The position numbers and the translations under genes are program-made. Of a stretch of 64,000 nucleotides of DNA, positions 16,639-28,373 are shown one piece after another. The DNA lies in contig NZ_JAHYXK010000015.1 in the NCBI RefSeq assembly GCF_019443125.1, positions 43,069 to 107,068 on the forward strand. The letters run 5' to 3'. The stretch is from Pontibacter aydingkolensis. GTDB lineage: Bacteria; Bacteroidota; Bacteroidia; Cytophagales; Hymenobacteraceae. The notes under the pieces were generated by a model that had not been told where the DNA came from, searched no databases, and saw only the letters and a program-made list of their open reading frames with translations. Each line of letters starts with the position of its first letter. The first letter of the stretch is position 1.

Positions 16639-18141
16639 TTACTCAAACACGATCACTTTATCCTTGTGTTTGCCGCGCATATGTCCTCTGATAATCTGCT
16701 GTATATCTTTGTTGTCGTTGTAGCGCGTAATGGCGCCCTTAAAATCGTCAAGCGAGGAGGCTGAGAATGTTTCGTCTACGAAGCCAAATCCCAGGTAAAT
16801 GCCATGATCTACTACTACCACAGATTTTTCGCCGGGCTCTCGGCCTTTGCCAATTATCACAAAGCTATTGTGCTCATAGGTAAAGGAATCCAGAGCGGCA
16901 TCAACACGCATATTATACGTTTCCGGAGACTCTTTTCCGATGCAGGCGCCGTTACACTGGTGCACCTGGAAATCAAAGCAGGCCCCACTCGTTTTATAAA
17001 GGTCGCATAGTTTCTGACAGAGGTTAAACTTAGATACTTTATGGAACAGGAACCCCTTTGCCTTGTAAAAGTTTGATAGGGCGATGATCGGTGTCATGCT
17101 CACATTATCGGCTTTGTTTATGCTGCCGTAGGTCAATCTTTTATAGCCGTCACTGTCTTGGTACACAAATATGCCGGTATTGAACACGCTGCGGCGTTGC
17201 TGCCGGTTATAATGCGGCTTCATCCGTTTTATCTCCGCAGACTCAAACAACAGCGACACCAGTTCATTGCCCATCAGCTCGTAAGTAATGTCTGCAATGT
17301 TGTTCTTAAAGTCCAAGGACTTACGGCTTTTATAATCGATGTTAAAGTGCTGAACAATCCGCTTCCGGATATTTATACTTTTACCCACATAGATCACTTC
17401 GCCCTGCTCGTTATGGAAGTAATAAACACCTGGCACCATGGGCAGGGCATCTATCTGCTCTTTAGAGATGTTTGGTGGCAGCAACGATGTTTTTATCTCC
17501 TGTTTAATAGCCTGGGAGGGCTCTGCTGCCATGTGCATGTTACCATCCACTACAGGGCGGTTTATCTTGATAAGTTTATCAAACAGTTTGGCAGTAGCCT
17601 CGGCATCGCCGATAGCGCGGTGGCGTTGGGTAAGCGGGATGTCTATACTTTTGCAAAGCTTGCCCAGACTATAAGAAGGCAATCCGGGAATAAGGCTACG
17701 GCTAAGGCGAACGGTACAAAGGGTTTTACGCTGGAAAGTATAACCCAGATCGGCAAACTCTTTTTTGATAAAGGAATAGTCGAAACGCACATTATGGGCT
17801 ACAAAGATTTTACCGTCGGTAAACTCCACGATTTCCTTGGCCACCTCGTAAAATTTAGGCGCATCCTTTACCATTTCGTCGGTTATGCCGGTGAGCTGCG
17901 AAATAAAGTAAGGGATAGATCTTTGCGGATTTATCAAAGTGCTATACTTGTCAACAACCTGGTGGCCGTCGTGTATAAAAATGGCAATCTCTGTAATCTT
18001 GTCCTGGGCAGGCTGTCCGCCTGTTGTTTCAATGTCAATTATCGCGTACAAATGGTTGGGAGTTATGTCCGTTTCATCAGGCACACCAGCCTTGGCCGAT
18101 GGCTCTCCTCCTAAACCAATTTTTTTAGTATTCCGTTTCAA
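16639..18141 (-). CDS. DEDDh exonuclease fused to UvrC-type GIY-YIG nuclease
   Basis: 500 residues. First half: a DnaQ-like 3'-5' exonuclease with IIDIETTGG (Asp36, Glu38), FVAHNVRFDYSF and the closing HRAIGDAEAT. Second half: a GIY-YIG domain, VPGVYYFHNEQGEVIYVGKS...RKRIVQHF, and LLFESAEIKRMKPHYN as in the UvrC N-terminus and Cho. A Cys-rich stretch follows (LCQKLCDLYKTSGACFD, then HQCNGACIG), reminiscent of the cysteines before the UvrC middle domain that can hold an iron-sulfur cluster. Probably DNA repair. The start is uncertain: TTG at 18139-18141 gives the length used here; a GTG 19 codons later (before the exonuclease domain) is also possible. Confidence 0.85.
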   Translation of the reverse strand: MKRNTKKIGLGGEPSAKAGVPDETDITPNHLYAIIDIETTGGQPAQDKITEIAIFIHDGHQVVDKYSTLINPQRSIPYFISQLTGITDEMVKDAPKFYEVAKEIVEFTDGKIFVAHNVRFDYSFIKKEFADLGYTFQRKTLCTVRLSRSLIPGLPSYSLGKLCKSIDIPLTQRHRAIGDAEATAKLFDKLIKINRPVVDGNMHMAAEPSQAIKQEIKTSLLPPNISKEQIDALPMVPGVYYFHNEQGEVIYVGKSINIRKRIVQHFNIDYKSRKSLDFKNNIADITYELMGNELVSLLFESAEIKRMKPHYNRQQRRSVFNTGIFVYQDSDGYKRLTYGSINKADNVSMTPIIALSNFYKAKGFLFHKVSKFNLCQKLCDLYKTSGACFDFQVHQCNGACIGKESPETYNMRVDAALDSFTYEHNSFVIIGKGREPGEKSVVVVDHGIYLGFGFVDETFSASSLDDFKGAITRYNDNKDIQQIIRGHMRGKHKDKVIVFE

Positions 18142-18190
18142 TTATGCAGTAGGTGTTGTTATTGGCCAAGCAAATTAGTTTTTGCCTGTC

Positions 18191-19318
18191 TCATTTCTTC
18201 TTACCGTGCCAAATCCCGTTCCAGATTTCGCTGAACCAGTTGCCTACCCGGCCTCGCTTTTTATGGTTTACTTCATCAATATCAGCCAGCAGAAATCCGA
18301 ATGGCGTTAAGGGCGGATACACATCGAATAAAACCTTTAGCATGGCAATAACCGGAATTGCCAGAATCATGCCGGCAGCACCCCATATCTCACCGCCAAC
18401 AAGTAAGCCTACAATGGCTGCAAAAGGATTGATGCTTACTTTTGCGCCTACCACATACGGTGTAATAAAGTTACCCTCCAGGAACTGCACAAACATAAAC
18501 ACGCCCACTACAAGTAGGGCATCTATCAGATGGCCTGTGGTAGCCAATGTTAACAGAGCCGGCAGGGTAGCACCGATCAGAATGCCAATGTAGGGTATAA
18601 TGGTAAGTATAGAAGCGAACACGCCAAAGAAAATGGCATACTTCACGCCAAGTAGCATTAATCCGGCAGAATTAAGCAGGGCCACAATAAAGATAACGAT
18701 CATCAACCCGGAGATATAGCTTTGCCCTACCTGCTGTATGTTTTCTACTGTCTGTACCATACTGCTGCGCCGGTCTTTGGCAACGAACTTAAACAGGAAC
18801 TGCTCCAGGTGGTCGCGGTAGTACAAAAAACAGAAAACAAAGATGGGTATGATCACCAGCATCGAGATAGCGCCTGTTGTCATAGAAATAGTGCTGCCCA
18901 GAAAAGTAGTGGTGATATCCTGCAGGCCTCCTATTGCATTACGTACCAGGTCGGCCCTGTTAGAGGGTTCTATACCAAACTTGTCGTAGAGATAAAGCTG
19001 CACTCTGTCAAGCAGGTTTCCGATATTTTCGCCAATGGTATCCAGGTCGGAGGTAAGGCTTATCATTTGCATAGATAAAAACCAGACCACGGCGCCAAGT
19101 ATAGTTACTATTAAGATAATGCAGATAAGTATGGCCAGCGGCCTTGGGATGCGCAACCGCTCCAGGTCTCTTGCTAAAGGCAGCAGCAGCAGGGCAAACA
19201 GTAACGCAAAGGCCAATGGCACCAGCACAGACTTGAAAGATTGCAACAGGCCTACCAACAGTACAATACCAAGCAGGACAAGTATAAATTTAACGTACTT
19301 CGGTAATTTTAATTCCAT
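18191..19318 (-). CDS. AI-2E / PerM family membrane transporter
   Basis: 375 residues with about seven to eight hydrophobic segments and the family pattern: two N-terminal spans, a soluble loop (SLTSDLDTIGENIGNLLDRV...), then spans including SGLMIVIFIVALLNSAGLMLLG, SILTIIPYIGILIGATLPALL and EGNFITPYVVGAKVSINPFAAI. The motif P-x-x-G-x-x-I-G and the EGNFITP segment are hallmarks. Members have been linked to autoinducer-2 export and to Na+/H+ exchange; which applies here is unknown. Ends in a basic tail. ATG at 19316-19318. It lies 49 bases upstream of the exonuclease gene on the same strand and may be co-transcribed. Confidence 0.9.
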   Translation of the reverse strand: MELKLPKYVKFILVLLGIVLLVGLLQSFKSVLVPLAFALLFALLLLPLARDLERLRIPRPLAILICIILIVTILGAVVWFLSMQMISLTSDLDTIGENIGNLLDRVQLYLYDKFGIEPSNRADLVRNAIGGLQDITTTFLGSTISMTTGAISMLVIIPIFVFCFLYYRDHLEQFLFKFVAKDRRSSMVQTVENIQQVGQSYISGLMIVIFIVALLNSAGLMLLGVKYAIFFGVFASILTIIPYIGILIGATLPALLTLATTGHLIDALLVVGVFMFVQFLEGNFITPYVVGAKVSINPFAAIVGLLVGGEIWGAAGMILAIPVIAMLKVLFDVYPPLTPFGFLLADIDEVNHKKRGRVGNWFSEIWNGIWHGKKK

Positions 19319-19661
19319 AGAAGGCTAAGCCATTAGGGCACTTATGCACGAGGCATTAAAGTAACTAAATGTTCTGCTTAATTTATAGAAGTTTTTATAT
19401 ATTAATTTGCTAAAAATACTAGCCAAAGTATAAGGCAAATAACTTGATTTTGATGAACCAGTGCCTTAATTTTATGGTTCTATACATGTATAAGGTTGTC
19501 AATGACCAGTAATGAGATTTAGTTTTGCTAATCACATTAGCTAAAAATTTTAGTTATTTGCATTTTGTTAGCTGGCAGGAACTATTTGTTGCAGCTAGTC
19601 TCTTATATTTTTCTATATTTCCGATTGATTTTATCTAAACAACTATACTTACGCTTACATA
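19319..19661. other. Divergent intergenic region upstream of parE
   Basis: 343 AT-rich bases between the PerM-like gene (minus) and parE (plus). TATATTTT (19604-19611) and TATATTTC (19614-19621) resemble the Bacteroidota -7 element and may serve parE. No hairpin, RNA gene or reading frame stands out. Confidence 0.45.
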
Positions 19662-21524
19662 ATGGTAGAGTTAGAGCATAATTACAACGAAGACAGCATT
19701 CGTTCCCTGGAGCCCCGCGAGCACATCAGGCTACGCCCTGGTATGTATATTGGTAAACTGGGCGATGGTTCGGCTGCTGACGACGGTATCTACATTTTAG
19801 TGAAAGAGGTGATCGACAACTCCATCGACGAACACGTGATGGGTTTCGGTAAGACCATCGACATTAAGATTTCTGACCACAAAGTACAGGTGCGCGATTA
19901 TGGCCGTGGTATTCCGCTGGGCAAGGTGATCGACTGCGTAAGCAAGATCAACACTGGTGGTAAGTATGACAGCAAGGCTTTTCAAAAGTCGGTTGGTCTG
20001 AACGGTGTGGGTACCAAAGCGGTTAACGCCCTTTCAAGCCACTTCCGCATCCAGTCTGTGCGCGACGGCCAGATGAAGTCAGCTGAGTTTGAGCGTGGCG
20101 TACTTACCAACGATATGCCGCTGGAGCCAACCTCGCAGCGAAATGGTACGCTTACGATCTTTTCGCCAGACGATACCATCTTTAAGAACTACCAATTTAA
20201 CCCGGAGTACCTCGAGAACCAGATCTGGAACTATGTGTACCTGAATGCTGGCTTAACGATCAACTTCAACGGCAAGAAGTTTTACTCTGAGAATGGCCTT
20301 CTGGACCTGCTCCGAAACAAAGCCGACGAAGAAGCGATGCGCTACCCGATCATCCACCTGAAAGGAGCGGACATTGAACTGGCTCTAACGCATGGCAATG
20401 ACTATGGTGAGGAGTACTATTCGTTTGTAAACGGACAGTACACTACGATGGGTGGTACGCACCTGGCTGCTTTCCGTGAAGCCATTGTGAAGACAGTTCG
20501 CGAGCACTTCAAGAAAGATTACGATGCCGCTGATATTCGTGGCTCTATAGTTGGTGCCATCTCGCTGCGTGTGCAGGAACCGGTGTTTGAGTCGCAGACT
20601 AAAACCAAACTTGGCTCTATGGAGATGGGCCCTGACGGACCAGCTGTACGTGCTTACATAAACGACTTTATTAAGGAGAATCTTGACAATTACCTGCACA
20701 AGAACCCTGCTACTGCAGAAGCTTTAAAGAAGCGAATTGAGCAGAGTGAGCGTGAGCGTAAGGATATGGCCGGTGTGAAAAAACTGGCAAACCAGCGTGC
20801 CAAGAAAGCCAACCTGCACAACCGTAAACTGCGCGACTGCCGCCTGCACTTTAACGAAGACAAGCACGAAAATTCATTGTTGTCTACGCTTTTCATCACA
20901 GAGGGTGACTCGGCAAGTGGATCTATCACAAAGTCCAGAAACGTGGACACTGAGGCTGTTTTTAGTTTAAGAGGTAAGCCCCTTAACTGCTATGGCCTTA
21001 AGAAAAAGGTAGTATACGAGAACGAAGAGTTTAACCTGCTGCAGCACGCCCTGAACATTGAAGAAGGTCTGGACGGCTTGCGCTACAACCGCGTGGTGAT
21101 CGCTACCGATGCCGACGTGGATGGTATGCACATCCGCTTATTGTTGCTGACTTTCTTCCTGCAGTTCTTCCCGGACCTGGTTCGTAACGGCCACGTGTTT
21201 ATACTTGAAACGCCGCTATTCCGTGTGCGCAATAAGAAAGAAACGATCTACTGCTACAACGAAACCGAGAAGCAGGAAGCCATACAGAAACTGGGTAAGC
21301 GCCCTGAGATTACCCGATTCAAGGGTTTGGGAGAGATCTCACCGGATGAGTTCGGTAAGTTTATCGGCGACAACATTAAGCTGAAGCCGGTGATCCTGCA
21401 GAAGGATACCACGATACAGAAGATACTGAGCTACTACATGGGCAAGAACACACCGGAGCGTCAGAATTTCATTATCGATAATTTGAAGATTGAGAAAGAC
21501 ATAGTTGAAGAAGTATATGCATAA
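19662..21524 (+). CDS. parE: DNA topoisomerase IV subunit B
   Basis: 620 residues, the ATPase subunit of a type IIA topoisomerase. The GHKL ATP site is visible ([38 protein letters not shown]), then the transducer domain with a conserved Gln-Thr-Lys loop (QTKTKLGS), and the TOPRIM domain with [19 protein letters not shown] and [10 protein letters not shown]. About 620 residues without a large insertion fits Bacteroidota ParE better than GyrB. It is the first gene of a two-gene operon with parC. Codon use is close to optimal and the AGTATA word is nearly absent, consistent with high expression. Confidence 0.93.
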   Translation: MVELEHNYNEDSIRSLEPREHIRLRPGMYIGKLGDGSAADDGIYILVKEVIDNSIDEHVMGFGKTIDIKISDHKVQVRDYGRGIPLGKVIDCVSKINTGGKYDSKAFQKSVGLNGVGTKAVNALSSHFRIQSVRDGQMKSAEFERGVLTNDMPLEPTSQRNGTLTIFSPDDTIFKNYQFNPEYLENQIWNYVYLNAGLTINFNGKKFYSENGLLDLLRNKADEEAMRYPIIHLKGADIELALTHGNDYGEEYYSFVNGQYTTMGGTHLAAFREAIVKTVREHFKKDYDAADIRGSIVGAISLRVQEPVFESQTKTKLGSMEMGPDGPAVRAYINDFIKENLDNYLHKNPATAEALKKRIEQSERERKDMAGVKKLANQRAKKANLHNRKLRDCRLHFNEDKHENSLLSTLFITEGDSASGSITKSRNVDTEAVFSLRGKPLNCYGLKKKVVYENEEFNLLQHALNIEEGLDGLRYNRVVIATDADVDGMHIRLLLLTFFLQFFPDLVRNGHVFILETPLFRVRNKKETIYCYNETEKQEAIQKLGKRPEITRFKGLGEISPDEFGKFIGDNIKLKPVILQKDTTIQKILSYYMGKNTPERQNFIIDNLKIEKDIVEEVYA

Positions 21525-24270
21525 CGACGAGTTGAATAACGAAGAGATAGAAAGAGAAGACGAACTGGAAGTGGCGTTTACCGATGGCGAAGAAGAAGTC
21601 ATCCATAACGTTACACCTGTTGCCGGCCTTTACGAGAACTGGTTCTTAGACTATGCTTCTTATGTAATTCTGGAGCGTGCGGTACCAGCCATTGAAGACG
21701 GTTTAAAACCAGTGCAGCGCCGCATCCTGCACGCCATGAAAGAGATGGACGATGGCCGCTTTAACAAAGTAGCCAACGTTATTGGTCAGACCATGCAGTA
21801 CCACCCGCATGGCGATGCTTCTATCGGCGATGCAATGGTGAACCTTGGGCAGAAAGACCTTTTAATTGAGACACAGGGTAACTGGGGTGATGTGCGTACC
21901 GGTGACAGCGCAGCTGCGCCACGATACATCGAGGCACGTCTTTCTAAGTTCGCGCTGGATGTGGTGTTCAACCCACAGACAACCCAATGGCAGCTGAGCT
22001 ACGATGGCCGTAAGAACGAGCCGGTAACACTTCCGGTTAAATTCCCTTTGCTGCTGGCGCAGGGTGTTGAAGGTATTGCCGTAGGTTTGTCTACCAAGAT
22101 AATGCCGCACAACTTCAAAGAACTTATAAAGGGTTCTATTGATGTGCTTAAAGGCCGTAGCACTTTACTTTTGCCAGACTTCCCGAACGGGGGCCAGGTG
22201 GATGTTACCAACTATAACAATGGCATGCGTGGCGGTAAAATCCGTGTGCGTGCCACTATTGAGAAGGTAGACAAGACCATGCTCATCATCCGTGATGTGC
22301 CTTATGGTGTTACTACAACAGGCCTGATGGAGTCGATCGTGAAAGCGAGCGAGAACAACAAGATCAAGATCAAGAAGGTAATAGACAACACGGCTGCTAA
22401 TGTAGAAATACAGGTACAACTTCCTCCAGGCGTTTCTCCGGATCTGACAATGGATGCTTTGTATGCCTTTACTGACTGCGAAGTTTCTATTTCTCCGAAT
22501 ACCTGTGTGATTATCGACGATAAGCCGCACTTTATGAGTGTGGATGAGTTGCTGCGCATCTCTACATTTAAAACGGTAGACCTGCTGAAGCGAGAACTTG
22601 AGATCCGCAAAGGTGAACTGGAAGACAAGTGGCACTACTCTTCACTTGAGAAAATCTTTATCGAGAACCGTATTTACCGCGACATCGAAGAGTGTGAGAC
22701 CTGGGAGGCTGTACTAAATGCAATTGATACAGGTTTAGACCCGTTCAAGAAGCTGCTGCGCCGCGAAGTTACCGAAGAGGACATTATTCGCCTGACAGAA
22801 ATCAAGATTAAGCGTATCTCCAAGTTCGACTCCTTTAAAGCAGACGAGTATATTAACAAGCTGGAAGAGGAGATGGCCGAAGTGGATGATAACCTGGCTA
22901 ACCTGATCCGTTACGCTATCGCATACTTTGAGGGACTGCTGAAGAAGTATGGCCAGGGCCGTGACCGCAAAACGCAGGTGAAGACCTTCGATGTGATTAC
23001 TGCTCAGAAAGTGGCTATTGCGAACCAGAAGCTCTACATGAACGCCAAAGACGGCTTTATCGGTACCAGCCTTCGCAAAGATGAATTTGTATGCGACTGC
23101 TCTGATATGGACGACATCATCGTGTTCCGTAAGGACGGTAAGTTCACCGTAACCAAGGTGGCTGATAAGACCTTTGTTGGTAAAGACATTATCATGGCTG
23201 GCGTTTACAACAAGAACGACGAGCACATGGTGTACAACATGATCTACGTAGATGGTAAGACTGGTGTGTCTTTTGCCAAGCGCTTTGCAGTGAAGTCCAT
23301 TACCAGAGATAAGGAGTATGACCTGACTAAAGGCAACAAAGGCTCTAAAGTACATTACCTTACTGCTAACCCGAACTCAGAATCGGAGGTGGTAAGTGTA
23401 ACTTTGTCGCCGCAGTCTACAGCACGCAACAAGCAATTTGATTACGACTTTGCGGAGCTGATGATCAAAGGCAAGGGCTCTAACGGTAATATCGTTACAA
23501 AGTACCCGATCAAGAAAGTAGTGCAGAAAAGCCTGGGCGACTCTACATTAGGTGGCCGTGAGATCTACTACGATGAAGTGATCGGAAGACTGAACACCGA
23601 AGGCCGTGGCCGCTACCTGGGTTCCTTCAATACAGATGATACCATACTTGTGATTTACGAGGATGGTACTTATGAGCAAACCACGTTTGATCTAAGCAAC
23701 CACTACACAGTAGAGAAGATCAAGGTACTGCAGAAGTTTGAGCCGGAATTGGTAATCTCGGCGATCTACTACGATGGTGATAACAAGACGTACTATGTGA
23801 AGCGCTTTAGAGTAGAAACGAGCACAGTAGCTAAGAAATTCACCTTTATTTCTGAAAGCAAGAACTCAAGGCTGGAGGCTGTTTCTACGCACTCTCAGCC
23901 ATTGGCAACTATTAAGTTCAAGCTGAGCCTGCGTGGTGAAAAAGCTACAGAGAAGCTGTTGCTGAGCGACTTTATTGACGTGAAAGGCTGGAAGGCAATG
24001 GGTAATAAACTCAACTACTTCAAGATCTACGACGTTGAGGTTCCTAAGATGGAAGCCGTGGAGCAGCCGCAGGATGAAAAAGGGAAAGCCAAGAAAGCCG
24101 CTCCCCGTAAAGCGCCTGTAACGCTGCCTTCAGAGCTGAAGGAGTTGGCTGAAGAAGCAGCCAAAATCAGCGGTACCCAACTCTCTGATGCTGAAAGCGT
24201 AGAAGAGGATACGCACAGTAACAAGGAAATCAAAGCACTTAAAGAGAAAAAGCAGCTGGATTTATTTTAA
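21517..24270 (+). CDS. parC: DNA topoisomerase IV subunit A
   Basis: 917 residues from ATG 21517, overlapping the end of parE by eight bases. An in-frame TTG four codons earlier is less likely. The catalytic Tyr is Tyr137 in [13 protein letters not shown]; the [18 protein letters not shown] helix-turn region precedes it. Residues to about 500 form the cleavage core. The C-terminal beta-propeller ([18 protein letters not shown]..., repeated [17 protein letters not shown] blades) wraps DNA. The extreme C-terminus is a charged linker ([17 protein letters not shown]) ending in acidic and Lys-rich sequence, typical of Bacteroidota ParC. It decatenates replicated chromosomes together with ParE. Confidence 0.93.
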   Translation: MHNDELNNEEIEREDELEVAFTDGEEEVIHNVTPVAGLYENWFLDYASYVILERAVPAIEDGLKPVQRRILHAMKEMDDGRFNKVANVIGQTMQYHPHGDASIGDAMVNLGQKDLLIETQGNWGDVRTGDSAAAPRYIEARLSKFALDVVFNPQTTQWQLSYDGRKNEPVTLPVKFPLLLAQGVEGIAVGLSTKIMPHNFKELIKGSIDVLKGRSTLLLPDFPNGGQVDVTNYNNGMRGGKIRVRATIEKVDKTMLIIRDVPYGVTTTGLMESIVKASENNKIKIKKVIDNTAANVEIQVQLPPGVSPDLTMDALYAFTDCEVSISPNTCVIIDDKPHFMSVDELLRISTFKTVDLLKRELEIRKGELEDKWHYSSLEKIFIENRIYRDIEECETWEAVLNAIDTGLDPFKKLLRREVTEEDIIRLTEIKIKRISKFDSFKADEYINKLEEEMAEVDDNLANLIRYAIAYFEGLLKKYGQGRDRKTQVKTFDVITAQKVAIANQKLYMNAKDGFIGTSLRKDEFVCDCSDMDDIIVFRKDGKFTVTKVADKTFVGKDIIMAGVYNKNDEHMVYNMIYVDGKTGVSFAKRFAVKSITRDKEYDLTKGNKGSKVHYLTANPNSESEVVSVTLSPQSTARNKQFDYDFAELMIKGKGSNGNIVTKYPIKKVVQKSLGDSTLGGREIYYDEVIGRLNTEGRGRYLGSFNTDDTILVIYEDGTYEQTTFDLSNHYTVEKIKVLQKFEPELVISAIYYDGDNKTYYVKRFRVETSTVAKKFTFISESKNSRLEAVSTHSQPLATIKFKLSLRGEKATEKLLLSDFIDVKGWKAMGNKLNYFKIYDVEVPKMEAVEQPQDEKGKAKKAAPRKAPVTLPSELKELAEEAAKISGTQLSDAESVEEDTHSNKEIKALKEKKQLDLF

Positions 24271-24278
24271 TCCAGCTG
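24253..24278 (+). terminator. Short hairpin overlapping the parC stop
   Basis: Stem CAGCTGGAT / ATCCAGCTG with loop TTATTTTA spans the stop codon. No T run follows, so it may be only a weak terminator or an mRNA end-stabilising hairpin. Confidence 0.4.
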
Positions 24279-24330
24279 TAACTCTTGCAAAAGTCTTTGA
24301 AAATCCGTAGTTTGTGATGTGTGGTATTGT

Positions 24331-25116
24331 ATGAAAAGACTTTTTAAAGCATTTCCTGTTATACTTGTTCTCTTTTGCACACCTTTTGCCTGCATGGCAA
24401 ACGGCGGTGCATCCGGGAATGATAAGCTTTTGCAGCGTGCTGAACAGTTGCTGAGCAGTTATAAAGACAGCGAAGCACTGGTTGTGTATGAGCAGGTGCT
24501 GGAGGAAGCCGAGGATAATTATATAGCGCTTTGCAAAGCAAGTTACCTGCACAGCCGCATCAGCGAAAGGTATACCGATGAAACGAAGAAGCTGCAGCAT
24601 GTTGCTAAAGCGAGAGAGTATGCTAACAGAGCATATGCTATAAACCCAAGAGATGCAGAGTCTAACTACGTTATGGCGTTATCGGTTGGTAGCCAGGGAC
24701 TACTCTCCGGACCTAAAGAAAGACTATCCAGTATACACGAAGTAAAGTCTTTTGTAGATGCCGCTTTGGCCGCAGATGCAAAACATGCTGGTGCCTGGCA
24801 CATACTTGGCCGCTGGCATTTTAAAATGGCCAATCTGAATTTTGCAGAAAAAGCAGCATCTAAGTTTTTATTTGGTGGTGTGTGTAGTGTGTCTACCAAT
24901 AAAGATGCCGCAGACGCAATAGAAAAGGCGATAGTTTATAATCCAAACAATATCAGGTATTACTTTGATCTGGCTCTGATCTATAATGAAATGAAAGATA
25001 CAGAAGCTTGTATCGCAACACTTACAAAAGCCCTGACGCTACCTTTGGATACGAAGGAAGAGCTGGAGTTAAGCAGGCGCTGTAAGATTATGCTGCAAGA
25101 AAAGAAGAATACATAA
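24331..25116 (+). CDS. Exported tetratricopeptide-repeat protein
   Basis: About 261 residues starting at ATG 24331 (MKRLFKAFPVILVLF), which begins a clean signal peptide ending near CMANG; the GTG at 24319 would spoil it. The mature part is built of TPR-like helices (LLSSYKDSEALVVYEQVLEEAEDNYIA, EYANRAYAINPRDAESNY, AIEKAIVYNPNNIRYYFDLALIYNEM). Probably periplasmic and acting in protein interactions. Resembles RMDN/FIS1-like TPR proteins, with GPKERLSSIHEVKSFVDAAL and ILGRWHFKMANLNFAEK in the middle. Specific role unknown. A hairpin terminator follows. Confidence 0.8.
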   Translation: MKRLFKAFPVILVLFCTPFACMANGGASGNDKLLQRAEQLLSSYKDSEALVVYEQVLEEAEDNYIALCKASYLHSRISERYTDETKKLQHVAKAREYANRAYAINPRDAESNYVMALSVGSQGLLSGPKERLSSIHEVKSFVDAALAADAKHAGAWHILGRWHFKMANLNFAEKAASKFLFGGVCSVSTNKDAADAIEKAIVYNPNNIRYYFDLALIYNEMKDTEACIATLTKALTLPLDTKEELELSRRCKIMLQEKKNT

Positions 25117-25135
25117 ACGCATTCAGGATATCTTC

Positions 25136-25170
25136 AGAAAGCCTGCTTCCGGATGGGAGGCAGGCTTTCT
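25136..25170 (+). terminator. Terminator hairpin after TPR gene
   Basis: Perfect 11-bp stem AGAAAGCCTGC / GCAGGCTTTCT, extended inward to about 15 bp with a G-U pair. The T run after it is short. Confidence 0.65.
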
Positions 25171-25269
25171 GCTTTATACATGCCCTGTTTAACAACATAG
25201 TATTATTCTATTTAGGTAATTTGTCTTAATTTAGCACCTTAACAAGCTTTTAAGCTGACTTGTGTATTT

Positions 25270-26358
25270 ATGCCGTTAAAAAGATTGTCGTTATTGTGGG
25301 GACTGGTGCTGTTGACATCGGTAAGCGCATGTGATGGTGAGGAGGCTAACCGGGAGGAGCGGATGGTAAACCTGTCAGAAGTAAAAGATGATGAGGATGC
25401 CCAGCTAAAGAACCTAAATGCAGCTATTGAGCAGTCCAGGCGGGACGGCAGTTTGTATGCCAGGCGTGCTGTGGTGCTGCTACGGAAAGGTGAGTTGGAA
25501 AAAGCGCTTTCTGATGCAAATGAGGCAGTAAACCTGACAAAGAACGAGCCCTCTACACTATTTGTGAAGGCGCAGGTGCTTCGGGCATTAAACAGGCAGG
25601 AAGAAGCACTGCCGCTGGCGTTGCAGGCAGAGCGTAACTCATACCAGAGCAGCTCTCTGTATGTATTACTTGGTGAGTTATACTTACAGCGTAAAGAGTA
25701 CAAACAAGCTAAAGTATACCTTGATAAGGCGCAAAAGCTGTCTCCCACGGATGCTTATGCTTTTTATTACAAAGGCAGGGTTCAGGAGGCAACCGGAGAC
25801 ACAGCAAGAGCGGTTCGTAATTATAAGCTTGCCCTGGAGCAGTTGCCTGACTTTATGCAGCCGCAACGCGAACTGGCTGGTATACTTGTAAACAGAGGAG
25901 ACTATGATGCTGCCAGGCCTTACTTAAACGCGGCTCAAAAGCTGGATGCAAAAGATGCCAGGCTGTGGTATTACAAAGGGCTGTTATACCAGGCAACGCA
26001 GAAACAGGATAGTGCCATGCTTTCTTTTAACAGGGCTGTCGCTTTAAACGACACCCTGTATGGGGCACATTACAGGTTAGGCATGGCAGCTTATTTGCAG
26101 GGTCGCACCGATACAGCGCTGGTGCACTTAGAGAAAGTATACCCGAAGTATGAACAAGAAGTTAAGTACCTGAGTACCCTTGCCGGCGCGTACGAGCGCA
26201 CCGGGCGAAATATAAAGGCTTTACAAACTTACCAGCAGTTGGTGGAGGTGGAGCCGCGCTATACGTACGGTTACCAGGCCATCAGCCGCCTGAAGTATAA
26301 ATTAACAAGACCAATGCCCGACAGCACAGCAGTGCGCCGGGAAATGTTAGAACAATAG
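25270..26358 (+). CDS. Tetratricopeptide-repeat lipoprotein
   Basis: 362 residues with a lipoprotein signal ending VSAC (Cys about residue 20), followed by acidic sequence and at least seven TPR units (for example [25 protein letters not shown]-type repeats [53 protein letters not shown]). Likely anchored in the envelope as a scaffold. Some Bacteroidota TPR lipoproteins work in gliding or type IX secretion, but no diagnostic motif is present. It ends 13 bases before thrS. Confidence 0.82.
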   Translation: MPLKRLSLLWGLVLLTSVSACDGEEANREERMVNLSEVKDDEDAQLKNLNAAIEQSRRDGSLYARRAVVLLRKGELEKALSDANEAVNLTKNEPSTLFVKAQVLRALNRQEEALPLALQAERNSYQSSSLYVLLGELYLQRKEYKQAKVYLDKAQKLSPTDAYAFYYKGRVQEATGDTARAVRNYKLALEQLPDFMQPQRELAGILVNRGDYDAARPYLNAAQKLDAKDARLWYYKGLLYQATQKQDSAMLSFNRAVALNDTLYGAHYRLGMAAYLQGRTDTALVHLEKVYPKYEQEVKYLSTLAGAYERTGRNIKALQTYQQLVEVEPRYTYGYQAISRLKYKLTRPMPDSTAVRREMLEQ

Positions 26359-26371
26359 ATTTAGAAAATAC

Positions 26372-28309
26372 ATGATCAACATCACACTGCCAGATGGCTC
26401 GGTGCGCCAGTATAATAAAGGCGTAACCAGCTTCGAGATCGCACAAAGTATAAGCGAAGGCTTAGCCAGAAATGTGCTTGCTGCCAAAGTAAACGGTTTG
26501 GTTTGGGACATAACGCGCCCTGTAAACGAAGATGCTACGGTGCAGCTACTCACCTGGAACGATGACGAAGGCAAAAATACTTTCTGGCACTCCTCAGCCC
26601 ACTTAATGGCGGAAGCGCTGGAAGAGTTGTACCCAGGTGTAAAGTTCGGTATCGGACCTCCGGTAGAGAATGGCTTTTACTACGATGTGGATCTTGGTGA
26701 GAAGTCTTTCTCGCAGGACGACTTTGCCAAAGTAGAGCAGAAGATGCTGGAACTGGCCCGCAACAAAAGCGAATTCGTGCGCCGTGAAGTTTCTAAAGCA
26801 GAGGCTGTGGATTACTTTACCCAAAAAGGCGATGAGTATAAACTGGACCTGATCAAAGACCTGGAAGACGGTACGATCACGTTTTACACGCAAGGTAATT
26901 TTGTGGACCTTTGCCGTGGGCCGCACCTGCCAAACACAGGTACTATAAAGGCTGTAAAGCTGATGAACGTAGCAGGTGCTTACTGGCGCGGCGATGAGAA
27001 CAGCAAGCAGCTTACCCGTATTTACGGCGTTACATTCCCGAAGCAAAAGGAACTGACGGAGTACCTGGAGCGCCTGGAAGAAGCTAAGAAGCGTGACCAC
27101 CGCAAACTTGGCAAGGAGCTGGAATTGTTTGCTTTCTCTGAGAAAGTAGGCATGGGCTTGCCGTTGTGGTTACCAAAAGGAACTTTGCTGCGTGAGCGCC
27201 TGGAGCAGTTCATGCGCAAGGCACAGGTGCGTGCCGGTTACCAGCCGGTGGTTACCCCGCACATCGGCAGCAAAGAGCTTTATGTTACTTCAGGCCACTA
27301 CGAAAAGTATGGTGCCGACTCTTTCCAGCCAATCAAAACGCCAAACGAAGGGGAGGAGTTCTTCCTGAAGCCAATGAACTGCCCGCACCACTGCGAGATC
27401 TATAAAACACGACCACGGTCTTATAAAGAGCTGCCAGTGCGCCTTGCCGAGTTTGGTACGGTATACCGTTATGAGCAAAGCGGCGAGCTGCACGGCTTAA
27501 CCCGCGTGCGTGGCTTTACTCAGGACGATGCCCACATCTTCTGCCGCCCTGATCAGGTAAAAGAAGAGTTTATCAAAGTAATCGACCTGGTATTGTACGT
27601 GTTCAAGGCATTAGGCTTTGAGGACTATACTGCCCAGATATCGCTGCGCGACCCGGAGAATAAGGCAAAGTACATTGGCAGCGACGAAGCATGGGAGAAA
27701 GCCGAAAGCGCTATTATAGAGGCTGCCACAGAGAAAGGGCTGCGTACTGTAACCGAATTGGGTGAGGCTGCGTTCTACGGACCTAAGCTTGACTTTATGG
27801 TAAAGGATGCCCTTGGCCGTAAATGGCAGCTTGGAACTATTCAGGTAGATTATAACTTACCAGAAAGGTTCCAACTGGAGTACATTGGTGCCGATAATGC
27901 CAAGCACCGCCCGGTAATGATCCACAGAGCACCGTTTGGTTCGCTGGAGCGTTTCGTGGCTGTACTAATCGAGCATTGTGCCGGTAACTTCCCGCTTTGG
28001 TTAAGCCCGGAGCAGTTTGCCATACTTCCGATTTCAGAAAAGTATCACGATTTTGCACAGGAAGTATATAACAAGTTGCAGCAGGAAGACATCAGAGGCT
28101 TCGTGGATAACCGTGATGAGAAGATCGGACGTAAGATACGCGATGCGGAAGTTCGCAAAGTGCCTTACATGCTGATCGTAGGAGAGAAAGAGCAGGAGAA
28201 CAAATCAGTGTCGGTACGCAAGCACGGCGAAGGAGATTTAGGCTCGCTTACAGTAGATGAATACGTTGAAATGTTTAAGCTTAAAATTGCCGAAACACTT
28301 AACAATTAA
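26372..28309 (+). CDS. thrS: Threonyl-tRNA synthetase
   Basis: 645 residues with the full ThrRS layout: N-terminal TGS domain ([19 protein letters not shown]), editing domain with the zinc-site pattern [13 protein letters not shown] and [10 protein letters not shown], class II catalytic core (motif 2 [14 protein letters not shown], zinc ligand in [11 protein letters not shown], motif 3 near [11 protein letters not shown]) and a C-terminal anticodon-binding domain ([22 protein letters not shown]). It charges tRNA-Thr and edits Ser-tRNA-Thr. The order thrS-infC-rpmI-rplT is the classic translation cluster. Confidence 0.97.
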   Translation: MINITLPDGSVRQYNKGVTSFEIAQSISEGLARNVLAAKVNGLVWDITRPVNEDATVQLLTWNDDEGKNTFWHSSAHLMAEALEELYPGVKFGIGPPVENGFYYDVDLGEKSFSQDDFAKVEQKMLELARNKSEFVRREVSKAEAVDYFTQKGDEYKLDLIKDLEDGTITFYTQGNFVDLCRGPHLPNTGTIKAVKLMNVAGAYWRGDENSKQLTRIYGVTFPKQKELTEYLERLEEAKKRDHRKLGKELELFAFSEKVGMGLPLWLPKGTLLRERLEQFMRKAQVRAGYQPVVTPHIGSKELYVTSGHYEKYGADSFQPIKTPNEGEEFFLKPMNCPHHCEIYKTRPRSYKELPVRLAEFGTVYRYEQSGELHGLTRVRGFTQDDAHIFCRPDQVKEEFIKVIDLVLYVFKALGFEDYTAQISLRDPENKAKYIGSDEAWEKAESAIIEAATEKGLRTVTELGEAAFYGPKLDFMVKDALGRKWQLGTIQVDYNLPERFQLEYIGADNAKHRPVMIHRAPFGSLERFVAVLIEHCAGNFPLWLSPEQFAILPISEKYHDFAQEVYNKLQQEDIRGFVDNRDEKIGRKIRDAEVRKVPYMLIVGEKEQENKSVSVRKHGEGDLGSLTVDEYVEMFKLKIAETLNN

Positions 28310-28373
28310 GAAAATATTTTCTTTTTGATATAAAAATTGCGATATTCGCAGCCTAATTGTAGAAATTAACTTT

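Noticed and set aside
17158..18114. 318-residue plus-strand frame
   Set aside because: Opposite the exonuclease/GIY-YIG gene, whose motifs are unmistakable.
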